DNA of 64,000 nucleotides from Aphrocallistes beatrix (GCA_963281255.1 OY725496.1:4565723-4629722), one strand, 5' to 3'; numbered from the stretch's first letter, positions 18,360 to 29,003 are shown. Notes: generated by a model not told the origin, from the sequence alone. A program made the numbers and translations.

Positions 18360-20678
18360 ATGAAATCGAGTGCAGTCTTTATCTTTTCGATATTACTTCT
18401 ACAGTCAGGAATCATCTGTTCCAGAATATCAACTCTTCGCAGGATTCTCACACAAGAGTGCGCAAATGGAAGAAGCAGGACACAATTACTTTACCATAAT
18501 CCCTATGCATATGAACTAGAGTGCAACAACTCAACTTTTAATCGGAATTTAAGCTCAGGAGATTACAGAATCCCATATTGCGACGACGAATCGGGTGACT
18601 TTAATAAATGTATATGCAGTACTAACCTGGCAGCCTCCCCCAGCGTACCATATTATAAAATTACTTACCATGAAGTCACTCGTGCTATTCTTCTTATACT
18701 CACTACTTCACAGTGTGAACCAGATTCTAACGATGATGACGGAGAAGATACTGAAGAAAGTTCTGACATTGCAGATCAAAATTGTCCAACTTCGTCCGTC
18801 GATGAGCCATTCGATGGACTCAGGTGTCGGGTCACTTGTATTCCTGACTCTCAGACTGAACAAGGATGCGAGGACAGATGTTGTACCTATAGTTGTGGAA
18901 ATTTCATTTGCGTTAATCAGGAATCGTGTGAAATCAATTCATCAACAGATGAAATCTCTCCTCCACTTTCAACAGTTTCCAGCACACTTGAACCATCAAA
19001 CACCCCAAATCCAATTCAAACGGTAGGTACAAGGTTTTCTACAACGTCTCCGGTAGCAACACCTACATTATTCCCTACCCCCTCGATAAGTATCAGCCGG
19101 AGTCCAACGAATTCTCCACGGTCTACAGCAACCAACTTCCTGAATGACACAGCAATTCGACAAGAAAATACTATAATGTTAATACTCGTGACTGCGATTC
19201 CAGGAGCCTTCATCATCATTCTCATTATTCTGATAGTGTCCGTGTTCGTTGTGATAGCAGGGATCTACTTCCAACGAAGAACAAAAGAATTGGACTCTCA
19301 CCCTGAAGAAGGACATAATTATGAAACCTTAAACGGACACGGAAGTAATTCGAACGCTAATCTTAACTTCGAATTGCCCACAATTCAGGAGAACGGACAG
19401 GCCATAGGAACCCAGGAGCCAATGTATATGGAGATATCTGACACCATAATTGCCAATAGTTTTGCGAAAGATGCGTTGAAAATAGAAACAAATCCCAACC
19501 TCACACAACCAACCAATCAGAGGGTGTCGGTCGCCAGTAGTGACCAATACGCACTCATTCTAAACGACCTGTACTCAGGCCTGGTGGAAGGAGCAGTGAT
19601 AGATCCCAGAACTTATGAAGAACTACCAAACCAAACTCCAGACACACAATTATTCAGATTAAGCGACTCCTTAGTAATGAATTCTACCTACAACTTCAGT
19701 CGAGAAAATGAAACATTGAACCCTTTCATCGAACCATCTAAAAATATTCCTGAGTTAGAAAACAACCTCCAATGCTCTTTGCTCCAAATAAAGAAGGAAG
19801 ATTTGGAGATAGGAGAACAGTTCGCATCGGGACACTTCGGAATTGTGTACAGAGCCACCTACCACACACAAAAGGGAGACATCCCAGTCGCAGTCAAGTC
19901 TCTCAAGCAGGCAGACAATTCAGACGTGACGCTAGCCTTCATGAGGGAAGCAGCCACACTCGCTCAGTTCAGCCATCCCAACGTGCTCAGACTCATCGGA
20001 GTACTCACCTCTCAGCACCAGCAGCAGCCTTGGATGATCGTCACCGAGTTGTTGAGTACAGAGCTGAGGGAGTTCTTGTTAAAGTTGAAACTTCCAAACA
20101 GAAACAGTAGCAGCAGCAGCAACTCCGACCTCCAGCTACAAGGAGTCGTGCTCCACACTCTCCTGCTCAAGTTCAGCCAAGAGATCGCTGCAGGGATGGC
20201 ATACCTCACCGAAAAGAAGTTCATCCACAGAGACCTAGCAGCTCGAAATGTGCTGGTAGCCAAAGACCTGACAGTTCGTGTGGCGGATTTCGGCATGTCT
20301 CGAGAGATCGACTCTCCGGAGAACAACTACTACACCTCATCAGGTGGGAGAGTCCCTCTCCGTTGGACAGCCCCTGAAGCTCTCTTCTTCATGAAATACT
20401 CGGAGAAGTCGGACGTGTGGTCATTCGGTGTGACGCTGTATGAAATTTGGTCGTTAGGGGACAAACCTTGGGGAAATGCTTCGAACGAGGAAGTAATACA
20501 AGCTCTCTCCACAGAACGCATACTTTCTGCTCCGATTGGTTGTCCTGAAGATGTCTATCAAGTTATGGTTCAGACTTGGATGAAGGATAAGACAGTTCGC
20601 CCCACATTCAACGAGTTGAAGACAATACTGTCGAATGTCAACTTGTCCTTCTATCACAAACTCACTGAAATAAAATAG
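18360..20678 (+). CDS. Receptor tyrosine kinase C
   Basis: 772 aa, intronless. Signal peptide 1-20, Cys-rich ectodomain to about 195, Ser/Thr/Pro stalk 196-265, membrane helix 272-303, juxtamembrane region with PMYMEI, LYSGLVEG and RTYEEL, and kinase domain about 483-760 with ASGHFG, VAVK, HRDLAARN, DFG and RWTAPE. The ectodomain shares only spacing of Cys and a few blocks with A and B, yet from QIKKEDLEIGEQ onward the sequence is nearly identical to A and B at the DNA level, and this continues past the stop codon into the 3' flank (CACTGACTCTACTCCTCATT). Since C lies in the opposite orientation to A and B, recent gene conversion is the simplest reading. Confidence 0.9.
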   Translation: MKSSAVFIFSILLLQSGIICSRISTLRRILTQECANGRSRTQLLYHNPYAYELECNNSTFNRNLSSGDYRIPYCDDESGDFNKCICSTNLAASPSVPYYKITYHEVTRAILLILTTSQCEPDSNDDDGEDTEESSDIADQNCPTSSVDEPFDGLRCRVTCIPDSQTEQGCEDRCCTYSCGNFICVNQESCEINSSTDEISPPLSTVSSTLEPSNTPNPIQTVGTRFSTTSPVATPTLFPTPSISISRSPTNSPRSTATNFLNDTAIRQENTIMLILVTAIPGAFIIILIILIVSVFVVIAGIYFQRRTKELDSHPEEGHNYETLNGHGSNSNANLNFELPTIQENGQAIGTQEPMYMEISDTIIANSFAKDALKIETNPNLTQPTNQRVSVASSDQYALILNDLYSGLVEGAVIDPRTYEELPNQTPDTQLFRLSDSLVMNSTYNFSRENETLNPFIEPSKNIPELENNLQCSLLQIKKEDLEIGEQFASGHFGIVYRATYHTQKGDIPVAVKSLKQADNSDVTLAFMREAATLAQFSHPNVLRLIGVLTSQHQQQPWMIVTELLSTELREFLLKLKLPNRNSSSSSNSDLQLQGVVLHTLLLKFSQEIAAGMAYLTEKKFIHRDLAARNVLVAKDLTVRVADFGMSREIDSPENNYYTSSGGRVPLRWTAPEALFFMKYSEKSDVWSFGVTLYEIWSLGDKPWGNASNEEVIQALSTERILSAPIGCPEDVYQVMVQTWMKDKTVRPTFNELKTILSNVNLSFYHKLTEIK

Positions 20679-21818
20679 CACTGACTCTACTCCTCATTCT
20701 TTCCATTCTTGTGAATTTGCTCTGTAAATAAATTATCTAGATTTTATTATGACTGTCATTTCAATATTGTTGCATTTCCCATGTTTGTTTGATGGCAGAG
20801 TTAGAATATGATTTTCTTTAAAGAAATTTACTCCAGTTTAGGATTAAAATAGAACATTACCAAAGCTTTCATACCCTGAACACTTCTATGGCAAATACTG
20901 CTGTAATAGCATTTGTTGTGAGAGATTTTATGATAAAAGATCTGAGCCGAGTTTTAAGATATAAAATACTATGTTCTTGTTACAGAATACAATGCACTAA
21001 TTTCACCAGTCACGCGAGATCCAATAGAGTCCAACACTCAGATTCTTGACGATGTTATATAAATAGAACACATGTCAGGTGCACATAAAAGGATTATATA
21101 AATAGAATGCTTTTCTGCCCTTCACTTATTTATTTTCTGCACTTATTTTCTGGTAAAAGATCTCGAATACTGTAACATTTGATTGGATGATAACTCAATG
21201 GTCAATGCGTCACAAGTTACAACATACATAAGTTTTAAATTGAACCTTGTATTACATTCTTTCCGGTTGCTATGGTTCAAAGAAAAATTCGAACATTACT
21301 AGAAACTTTTTGAATTGTAAAGCAAATCATTTTTCAGCATAAATGAAGAACTAATATGCGAGACCCGAACATCACCTTAACCACACTGAGGATTTCAGAA
21401 ATTAAGCTATCACGTATTTCAGCTGTTATTGAAATTATTGATGTAGTATCAAATACTTAAAGAGCTACGCCGAATCAACACTTCTCCTGCAAGATATTAC
21501 ACTGAGTGGATACCATTTGGGTTAACGCTGATTCTCTAATAGAACTTATAATAAGGAATTTCAATTAGAATAGATTCGTTAATTAATAGTAGAATATTCA
21601 AATAAGGGTTTTCGCTCAGACATCCTACATACTCTTATGACTTGCAAATACAATTCTTGTAACTGAGTCGCATGTCGTATGCAGTATTAAATTCTACAAT
21701 GAAGATTATAGATTTTTTTGAGAGTTAATGTATATATTTAGGAGATAGCATCCTCACTCGAATCTGCGTAATTAATTATCTGTCTATACAGAGTATCTAC
21801 AGGAAACTATGCTCCAAA
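20679..21818. other. Intergenic region between receptor kinases C and D
   Basis: The first ~40 bases are the 3' flank shared with genes A and B. The rest is AT-rich with no coding frame, hairpin or repeat that I recognise. Confidence 0.4.
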
Positions 21819-21826
21819 TATAAATA
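21819..21826 (+). promoter_or_regulatory. TATA box of receptor kinase D
   Basis: TATAAATA about 60 nt upstream of the ATG at 21886. Confidence 0.45.
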
Positions 21827-21885
21827 CATGTGTCTGTGCCCCAAACCAACTATTCAGAAATTATTTAGTAAATCAAATTGAAACA

Positions 21886-23412
21886 ATGAGGAATAATATT
21901 TTAGTTCTGCTTTCAATTTTTTTTTTCTCCGTAACTCTCGCACCTGGAACCCCACCGACTCCTCCCCCTATAGCTGAGACTCCTCCCCCTACAGCTGAAA
22001 CCCCCCCGCCTGTAGCAAACGGGGATGTTGATACTTCAGTTGTACAAACTTCGGCAGTTCCAATAAGTTCAAAAAATATATTATTTGCGATAACAGCTCC
22101 AATCGGACTATTCTTACTCTTCACTGTTGCAAGCACTGTTACAGTGGTGCTGATAATCTTCTTTTATTTAAAACGTCGAAAAATAAATAGACTGAAAAAA
22201 GATCCAACTAACAAGGAAATTGAATGTGCAAATGTAATTGTAAATTCACACGCAATATCTGATAGAAAAGACGCAGAAAATCTACCTTCAGAACCGATTT
22301 ATTCTGAGATACCAGCTTTGCAAATGGAATGTGACAAGAGTAAACAAGAACCAATTGGACCGAAAGAGCGGACAATAAACGGAACTTACGGTCACTTAGT
22401 CGAAGGAGTATTAATAGATAACATGCTGTATGAGGAATTAAATCAAACTATCGGGAATAACGGGAACAGTGAAATCTCTGTTTCTTTTGTTGATCCGCCA
22501 AATTCTCCCACCGAGTTAGAAAGAAACCTCAACTGCTCCCAAATTAGAGAAGAAGAAATAAAATTTGAAGAACAAATCTCATCGGGACACTTCGGAATTG
22601 TGTACAGAGCCACCTACCACACACAAAAAGGAGACATTCCAGTCGCAGTCAAGTCTCTCAAGCAGGCAGCCAATTCAGACGTGATGCTAGCCTTCATGAG
22701 GGAAGCAGCCACACTCGCTCAGTTCAGCCATCCCAACGTGCTCAGACTCATCGGAGTACTCACCTCTCAGCACCAGCAGCAGCCTTGGATGATCGTCACC
22801 GAGTTGCTGAGGACAGAACTGAGGGAGTTCTTGTTAAAGTTGAAACTTCCAAACAGAAACAGTAGCAGCAGCAGCAGCAACTCCGACCTCCAGCTACAAG
22901 GAGTCGTGCTCCACACTCTCCTGCTCAAGTTCAGTCAAGAGATCGCTGAAGGGATGGCATACCTCACCGAAAAGAAGTTCATCCACAGAGACCTAGCAGC
23001 TCGAAATGTTTTGGTAGCCAAAGACCTGACAGTTCGTGTGGCGGATTTCGGTATGTCTCGAGAGATCGAATCTCCGGAGAACAACTACTACACCTCATCA
23101 GGTGGGAGAGTCCCTCTCCGTTGGACAGCCCCTGAAGCTCTCTTCTACATGAAATACTCGGAGAAGTCGGACGTGTGGTCATTCGGTGTGACGCTGTATG
23201 AAATTTGGTCGTTAGGGGACAAACCTTGGGGAAATGCTTCCGATGAGGAGGTAATACAAGCTCTCTCTACTGGACACATACTTTCTGCTCCAATTGGTTG
23301 TCCTGGTAGTATATATGAAGTAATGATGAGGACTTGGGTATCAGAGAACACAGCCCGTCCAACCTTTAACGAGTTATTGAACTGTTTGAAGGTAATACCC
23401 CTGATTGACTAA
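21886..23412 (+). CDS. Receptor tyrosine kinase D with a minimal Pro-rich ectodomain
   Basis: 508 aa, intronless. A signal peptide (about 1-20) is followed by only about 45 residues of outer sequence made of PPP/AET repeats (three ETPPP-type units), a membrane helix at 65-95 and a basic stop-transfer KRRK. The cytoplasmic part has YSEIP, TYGHLVEG and MLYEEL, as in the longer paralogues. The kinase domain (about 225-500) has SSGHFG, VAVK, HRDLAARN, DFG and RWTAPE. From about 22575 to 23250 the DNA is nearly identical to A-C; before and after this it diverges, and the C-terminus (SIYEVMMRTWVSENTARPTF) is its own. The Ser run is one residue longer than in A and C. With almost no ectodomain it probably binds no large ligand itself. 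Confidence 0.9.
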   Translation: MRNNILVLLSIFFFSVTLAPGTPPTPPPIAETPPPTAETPPPVANGDVDTSVVQTSAVPISSKNILFAITAPIGLFLLFTVASTVTVVLIIFFYLKRRKINRLKKDPTNKEIECANVIVNSHAISDRKDAENLPSEPIYSEIPALQMECDKSKQEPIGPKERTINGTYGHLVEGVLIDNMLYEELNQTIGNNGNSEISVSFVDPPNSPTELERNLNCSQIREEEIKFEEQISSGHFGIVYRATYHTQKGDIPVAVKSLKQAANSDVMLAFMREAATLAQFSHPNVLRLIGVLTSQHQQQPWMIVTELLRTELREFLLKLKLPNRNSSSSSSNSDLQLQGVVLHTLLLKFSQEIAEGMAYLTEKKFIHRDLAARNVLVAKDLTVRVADFGMSREIESPENNYYTSSGGRVPLRWTAPEALFYMKYSEKSDVWSFGVTLYEIWSLGDKPWGNASDEEVIQALSTGHILSAPIGCPGSIYEVMMRTWVSENTARPTFNELLNCLKVIPLID

Positions 23413-23890
23413 CTTAAATCTGTGTCCTTTTTTATTTTCACCATCATTGTTTATCATTACTAGTACAGTATGTGTTTGTTTACATTGGTCTTTTGTGTTA
23501 TTTCTTCACCAAAGTTCATTGTGTATTGTTGACAGTCAAATTGTTTATTGTTTACCAAGTGAGTATAGTCCAGCACAGTCATTAATTGCGAAAACAATTA
23601 ACTCTGAAACTATACTCACTTGCTGACTGAACGTTTGGGGGATGACATCATGGTAACTGCATGAGAAATGAGAAACTATAAAGTGCTCTTGTTACTAATA
23701 TTAATAGATTGGAGTTGTGAGTCAAATATACTTCCGTTGTAGAATCAATCTATCAGCTAAGCATGTAGATTGAATAGAGTTTCGCAAGGGTATATACTGC
23801 TACGAGATCGACCTGTCTTTTAATATCAACAATATAAATAAATGCTAAAAAGATACAAACATATTCGCAATAAATAGAAGAGAACTAAAT
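23413..23890. other. Intergenic region with a short inverted repeat
   Basis: CAAGTGAGTATAGT at about 23557 and its complement ACTATACTCACTTG at about 23610 form a 14-bp stem with a ~40-base loop. It could be a small element or part of a 3' region. Otherwise nothing recognised. Confidence 0.4.
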
Positions 23891-25798
23891 TTAGTCAGAA
23901 TAAAGAGTCAGCAACGCTTGGAAAATGTCATGGAGTTCTTTCCTCATTAGTGAGCTTAGTAGCGAGCTAACAGCTGAACAATATTCAGGATCTGTGATCA
24001 TACGGAAGAGTAGGTATCCGTTATACGATCGTCGGACGGGTACAGTGGGAAGATCCAAGGCAGTGAGAAGCATGATGGTGTCATTCTGAATGTAGAGCCA
24101 CTCTGCCACTGAGTGGTAGAAGTGGTGTCGAGTGACAGATTTAAGATTAGGTACTTTCAGAATGGGGAGAATCAGCTGATCTTTGAAGTAGACAGCCAAT
24201 GCACTATTCAGCAGAATTCTCAATAGCTCTTGTCTCTGCAAAACAGACAGAGGCTTGGCATTGGAAGGAGATCTGTTCTCTCTGAAGGAGATTTCATGGA
24301 ACCAGTAGTAGAGAGTGGCTATAATCACGGACACTTCGTAGTTAATGAACTCTGTATCAGAGAATAGGACTTGACAGTCAGAGCAGTGCATCACACTTCT
24401 GAAAAACTGGAATTTGTCTCCTTTAGACAATTCCTGTATCTGTGACAAGTTAGGGAGACAACGTCCCCCTACCTTATAGAATACCTGTAGCTTCTCGCAA
24501 GTAATCTTATTTCCAACCGTGTCAATGTCCCTTGCACACCAGGCGCCACTTCTCCTGCGACATATTTCCACCACGTGTGTGGGCCGGGAGACACCTGTTC
24601 CTTCTTGAGTGGGCAGCAGTACCACTCCATGCCAGTAGGATCTAAGCGCCAAAGAAGCGAGAGAAGCTCGTGGTTGTACATAATCCTCAGCGTATGAGTA
24701 TGCCTTATTCATGAGTCCGACCTTATTACTCCAGAGGGCAGATATCCTGAAAACGGATTCCTGACACAGTCCTGGGTACAATTCCTTTATCCTGTTCAGT
24801 TGTGGGGTAGGGACATCTCCTAGAGAGATGCTTTCTAGAGGATTGAGATATTTGTTCTTCGTCCTTTTATAGGTTTCGTCAAATATTGCACACATGTCTG
24901 GATTCAGCGAGGATTTGATAATAACAATCGTAGCTGCCTCTGTCCGTGTGCATCTGGTGAGGTGGAGAGTTAGCCTATCGAATAAGTATCCTTCGGTAGG
25001 ATAACTCTTCACCTCTTCTTCTGTATCCTCTCCTATACCCTGACTCGAGAACTCTGTCTTGATCGGATTCAAGGCTATCCGAAGTTCTAAGGAGGTCAGG
25101 TCATTACCAGAGATTATAGCTATAAAGGGAATCATCCAAGCTAGGCAGTAGACAGTTCTCAGAAAGTGGTGTAAGGAGAAAAACTTGCTCTCCTTCATGA
25201 CAGGCTGTGTCCGACTGTCAGGACTCCATACAATGTCCACCAGAGAGAAAACCCCAGTTACCCCCACAGTGAAGTAGAAATCCGTGTCCTGTGACAAGAT
25301 GAATGCTGGAATTCCTTGCTGAGTGTAGTGTACTGCTAGAGCAGATATGAAATCGTCTGCTTCGCTATCGTAACGCAGTGTTTCTATGCCACAGAACTTA
25401 ACCGCTTCTTTATACACGTCCCATGCACCTAAGGGGATGAGTGAGGAAGACTGGGCCTGCACAATCGCTTTCACCCACCGTTTCAGTTTTTGCAGTTTCC
25501 TGAGTTTCACTACTTCGAGCTTTTCTTCCTCCATCACTTCCTCCAGGAGCATCAGAACTCGGAGACGGGGACAATCTTTACGGAGAGCAGAGAAGAACTC
25601 GATCAGACCTTGATAGAACTCCTCGTACTGTCCCCCACAGAGAGAGTCCAGTCCCATGTGCTCATGGAACTGGTGTACCAGGCTAGACGCGTCTATAATT
25701 AGCACACAGTCAGCTGAGAGGTAGTTCGACAGCTGATGCATGAACTCCCGTCGTTTGAAATGGCGCCTTATAAATCTTTGAATGCCATATATTCCCAT
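23891..25798 (-). CDS. Asteroid homologue 1-like protein (XPG/FEN1-type PIN domain), copy 1
   Basis: 635 aa from MGIYGIQRFI at 25798. The frame is open eight codons further up, but MGI is the conserved first motif of XPG/FEN1 and asteroid proteins, and the other two copies start there. Acidic active-site blocks are seen in order: LIIDASSLVHQF, YDSEADDF, LSQDTDFYF and SGNDLT. This is the asteroid (ASTE1) pattern of an XPG-N and XPG-I domain without the FEN1 helix-hairpin-helix DNA grip. Asteroid acts in EGF receptor signalling in Drosophila, and human ASTE1 has been linked to DNA end processing; whether this copy cuts DNA is inference. The C-terminal half is very similar to copies 2 and 3 (FFRSVMHCSDCQVLFSDTEF). 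Intronless. Confidence 0.8.
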   Translation of the reverse strand: MGIYGIQRFIRRHFKRREFMHQLSNYLSADCVLIIDASSLVHQFHEHMGLDSLCGGQYEEFYQGLIEFFSALRKDCPRLRVLMLLEEVMEEEKLEVVKLRKLQKLKRWVKAIVQAQSSSLIPLGAWDVYKEAVKFCGIETLRYDSEADDFISALAVHYTQQGIPAFILSQDTDFYFTVGVTGVFSLVDIVWSPDSRTQPVMKESKFFSLHHFLRTVYCLAWMIPFIAIISGNDLTSLELRIALNPIKTEFSSQGIGEDTEEEVKSYPTEGYLFDRLTLHLTRCTRTEAATIVIIKSSLNPDMCAIFDETYKRTKNKYLNPLESISLGDVPTPQLNRIKELYPGLCQESVFRISALWSNKVGLMNKAYSYAEDYVQPRASLASLALRSYWHGVVLLPTQEGTGVSRPTHVVEICRRRSGAWCARDIDTVGNKITCEKLQVFYKVGGRCLPNLSQIQELSKGDKFQFFRSVMHCSDCQVLFSDTEFINYEVSVIIATLYYWFHEISFRENRSPSNAKPLSVLQRQELLRILLNSALAVYFKDQLILPILKVPNLKSVTRHHFYHSVAEWLYIQNDTIMLLTALDLPTVPVRRSYNGYLLFRMITDPEYCSAVSSLLSSLMRKELHDIFQALLTLYSD

Positions 25799-25822
25799 GC
25801 TAAGATACAGTACAGCTATCAC

Positions 25823-26707
25823 ACCGTAACTAGTCCGGAATATGACTGTCCGCCCTCGCCATAACTAAACAGGGGTTGCTCTAGGGCTAATTAGTAGTTT
25901 CCAATATCAGGGCAACTATTGTCTGAATTGATTGAGGAAACGGCAACACTTGATGCATATCCAATCATCTGTGATTGAACATTATATGTACTTTCATTTG
26001 CTTATACAGTAGATGGTGGATATAAGAACATTCTACTAGAAAACGGTTGACATAGACCCCATATAATTTATGCCGGTTATAAGAACATTATGGCAGTTCA
26101 CAATGGTGTTCCAATAACCGGCATCCACTGTAGTACATTGCAATAAAAATGTGAAATGTATATTTCACACCTTTTGAGGAATTTTCAAATATCTGATCGA
26201 GGCTGGGATTCAACGGGTTTTAAATTTGACCAAAATTTTCTTGTCCCCGGCACTTTCACTATATCCAATATCTAGTGTATATGAATATAGATTTGTTAGT
26301 TATTAAATATATGTACTTAGTTGTATATTTATTGTTTGACTCATTATAGTTGCCACAAGTGAAGGGCATTATTGAATTAGTGGAGACCCTGACACTATCC
26401 TTGTGGGATCTCTTTAAAACTCTTCTTCCCGATACTTAATTTTAAACTTTGAGCTGTGGTCAAATATACTTTCAATTTCCAGGAAACCATTCAGTACTGT
26501 ATCAACACAATTAAACTGGTGAGTGTGGACTATCCAATTGAATTTAATTATATTATAAAACCTAGAACTATGTAGAGTGGATACATAAGTTCACAATAGG
26601 TATGTTATAATATAGATATGTCTAGGTATAAATATAAATAATATAAATAAGTGTATGGTGGTAGAAAGGGGAAAATAAATATTTGTAAAAATAGAAGAGA
26701 ACTAAAT
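25823..26707. other. Spacer between asteroid copies 1 and 2
   Basis: Holds a small TA-flanked element (26007-26130) and the 3' flank of copy 2. The block around 26330-26460 (TTGACTCATTATAG, CCTTGTGGGATCT) is repeated downstream of copy 3 at 29990-30120, showing that the duplication unit extends beyond the genes. Confidence 0.5.
26007..26130. mobile_element. Small TA-flanked MITE
   Basis: Ends CAGTAGATGGTGGATATAAG and complement of CAGTGGATGCCGGTTATTGG, with TA on both sides. The middle repeats the motif GCCGGTTATAAGAACA. It is 124 bp, Tc1/mariner superfamily by ends and target site. No coding capacity. Confidence 0.6.
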
Positions 26708-28600
26708 TTAGTAAGAATAAGGAGTTAGCAACGCTTGGAAAATGTCATGGAATTCTTCCCTCATCAGTGAGCTTAGTAGCGAGCTAACAGCTGAACAATA
26801 TTCAAGATCTGTGATCATACGGAAGAGTAGGTGTCCGTTATACGATCGTCTAATGGGTACAGTGGGAAGATCCAGGGCAGTGAGAAGCATGATGGTGTCA
26901 TTCTGAATGTAGAGCCACTCTGCCACTGAGTGGTAGAAGTGGTGCCGAGTGACAGATTTAAGATCGGGCGTCTGTAATGTTAGGAGATTCAGCCGATCTT
27001 TCAGCTGATCTTTGAAGTAGACAGCCAATGCACTATTCAGCAGAATTCTCAATAGCTCTCGTCTTTGAAAAATTGAGATGGGAATGGCATTGGAAGGAGA
27101 TCTGTTCTCTCTGAAGGAGATTTCATGGAACCAGTAGTAGAGAGTGGCTATAATCACGGACACTTCGTAGTTAATGAACTCTGTGTCAGAGAATAGGACT
27201 TGACAGTCAGAGCAGTGCATCACACTTCTGAAAAACTGGAGTTTGTCTCCTTTAGACAATTCCTGTAACTGTGACAAGTTAGGGAGACAACGTCCCCCTA
27301 CCTTATAGAATACCTTTACCTCCTCTTCTGTAATCTCATTCCCGAAGGTGTCAGTATCTCCAGCACAAAAGGCACAACTTCTCCTGCGACATATTTCCAT
27401 AACGTATTTAGGCGGGGAGACACCTGTTCCTTCTTGAGTGGGCAGCAGTACCACTCCATGCCAGTAGGATCTGAGCGCCAAAGAAGCGAGAGAAGCTCGT
27501 GGTTGCTTATAGTCTTCTGCGAATGAGTATGCCTTACTCCTTTCTATGATTTTGTTGGTCCATAAGGCAGATATCCTGAGAACGGATTCCTGACACAGTC
27601 CTGGGTACAACTGCTTAATCCTGTTCAGCTGTGGGGTAGGGACATCTAGAGAGATGCTTTCTAGAGGACTGAGATATTTGTTCTTCGTCTTTCTGTAGGT
27701 TTCGTCAAATATTGCACACATGTCTGGATTCAGCGAGGATTTGATAATAGCAATCGTAGCTACCTCTGTCTGTGTGCATCTGGTGAGGTGGAGAGCTAGC
27801 TTAAGGATGAAGTGTCCTCTCCCCTGACTCGATAACTCAGTTTTGATTGGTTCCATTGCAGTCTTAAGCTCTGGAGGGGTGAGATCATTGCCTAGGAGTA
27901 TAGCCAGGAAGGGAATTATCCAAGGTTGATAGGTATCAGTATCAGTAACAGTCCTCAGAAAGTCGGGTAAGGAGAAAAACTTGCATTTATTCATGACAGG
28001 CCGTGTACTACTGTCAGGACTCCATACGATGTCCTCTATTGAGATAACCCCAATTACCCCCACGGTGAAATAGAAATCCGCGTCCTGTGACAAGATGAAT
28101 GCTGGAATTCCTTTCTGAATGTAGTGTACTGCTAGAGCAGATATGAAATCGTCTGCTTCGCCATCGTAGCGCAGTGTTTCTATGCCACAGAACTTAACTG
28201 CTTCTTTGAACACGTCCCATGCACCTAAAGGGATGAGTGAGTGCTTCTCAGCCTCAGGCTGATCGATCGCTTTTACCCACCGTTTCAGTTTTCCTTGTTT
28301 CCTGTCTTTCACTACTTCGAGCTTTTCTTCCTCTGTTACTTCGTCCAGGAGCATCAGCACTCGGAGACGGGAACAATCTTGATGGAGAGCAGAGAAGAAC
28401 TCGATCAGACCTTGATAGAACTCCTCGTACTGTCCCCCACAGAGGGAGTCCAGTCCCATGTGCTCATGGAACTGGTGTACCAGGCTAGACGCGTCTATAA
28501 TTAGCACACAGTCAGCTGAGAGGTAGGATGACAGCTGATGCATGAACTCCTGTCGTTTGAAATTGCGTCTGATGAAACTACGCAGGTCTTGTATTCCCAT
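26708..28600 (-). CDS. Asteroid homologue 1-like protein, copy 2
   Basis: 630 aa, intronless, starting MGIQDLRSFIRRNF. Same blocks as copy 1: LIIDASSLVHQF (Asp36), YDGEADDF, LSQDADFYF, LGNDLT. Here the second Asp-x-Asp is kept while Thr is replaced by Ala. The middle section (about residues 215-300) differs from the other copies and has its own short insertions and deletions (TVTDTDTYQPWIIPF). The C-terminal half from about YKQPRASLASLALRSYWH is nearly the same as copies 1 and 3, with one added KDQLKDRLNLLTLQ stretch. The sequence upstream of the ATG (TATCTTAGC) is the same in all three copies, which fixes the start. Confidence 0.8.
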   Translation of the reverse strand: MGIQDLRSFIRRNFKRQEFMHQLSSYLSADCVLIIDASSLVHQFHEHMGLDSLCGGQYEEFYQGLIEFFSALHQDCSRLRVLMLLDEVTEEEKLEVVKDRKQGKLKRWVKAIDQPEAEKHSLIPLGAWDVFKEAVKFCGIETLRYDGEADDFISALAVHYIQKGIPAFILSQDADFYFTVGVIGVISIEDIVWSPDSSTRPVMNKCKFFSLPDFLRTVTDTDTYQPWIIPFLAILLGNDLTPPELKTAMEPIKTELSSQGRGHFILKLALHLTRCTQTEVATIAIIKSSLNPDMCAIFDETYRKTKNKYLSPLESISLDVPTPQLNRIKQLYPGLCQESVLRISALWTNKIIERSKAYSFAEDYKQPRASLASLALRSYWHGVVLLPTQEGTGVSPPKYVMEICRRRSCAFCAGDTDTFGNEITEEEVKVFYKVGGRCLPNLSQLQELSKGDKLQFFRSVMHCSDCQVLFSDTEFINYEVSVIIATLYYWFHEISFRENRSPSNAIPISIFQRRELLRILLNSALAVYFKDQLKDRLNLLTLQTPDLKSVTRHHFYHSVAEWLYIQNDTIMLLTALDLPTVPIRRSYNGHLLFRMITDLEYCSAVSSLLSSLMREEFHDIFQALLTPYSY

Positions 28601-29003
28601 GCTAAGATATTGAGAGTACAGCTGTCACGTTAATATAATCGATAATTATAAATGGTCTCTCTGGCTTGTCGCAATATATTGTAAGGAGCCATCCCAAAGT
28701 ACATATGGCTCTAGGATCAGCAGTTTCCCAATATCCACATTACACTAGCTTCTCAACCAGTGGCGTTTGGAGTGGGGGAGACGCAACCCCCCCCCTTTTT
28801 TGTTAGGGGAGGCACACCTCCTGGAAGGAGCGCTCCCTCCAGGTACAATTCTCTCTGATCTTCTACTTTGGGATTATTTACTCAATTTTACTCAGTCTCA
28901 ATGAACAGACATAAAACTTTATCAATATAGTATACTAATCTTATTTTAGAATTATAGTTACTACACATCTCCCACAGGCCAAAAATCAGCTTTTTAGCAT
29001 GGC

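Noticed and set aside
28780-28800. C-tract and T-tract as a poly(A)-type retroposon tail
   Set aside because: No adjacent element body or target duplication could be defined.
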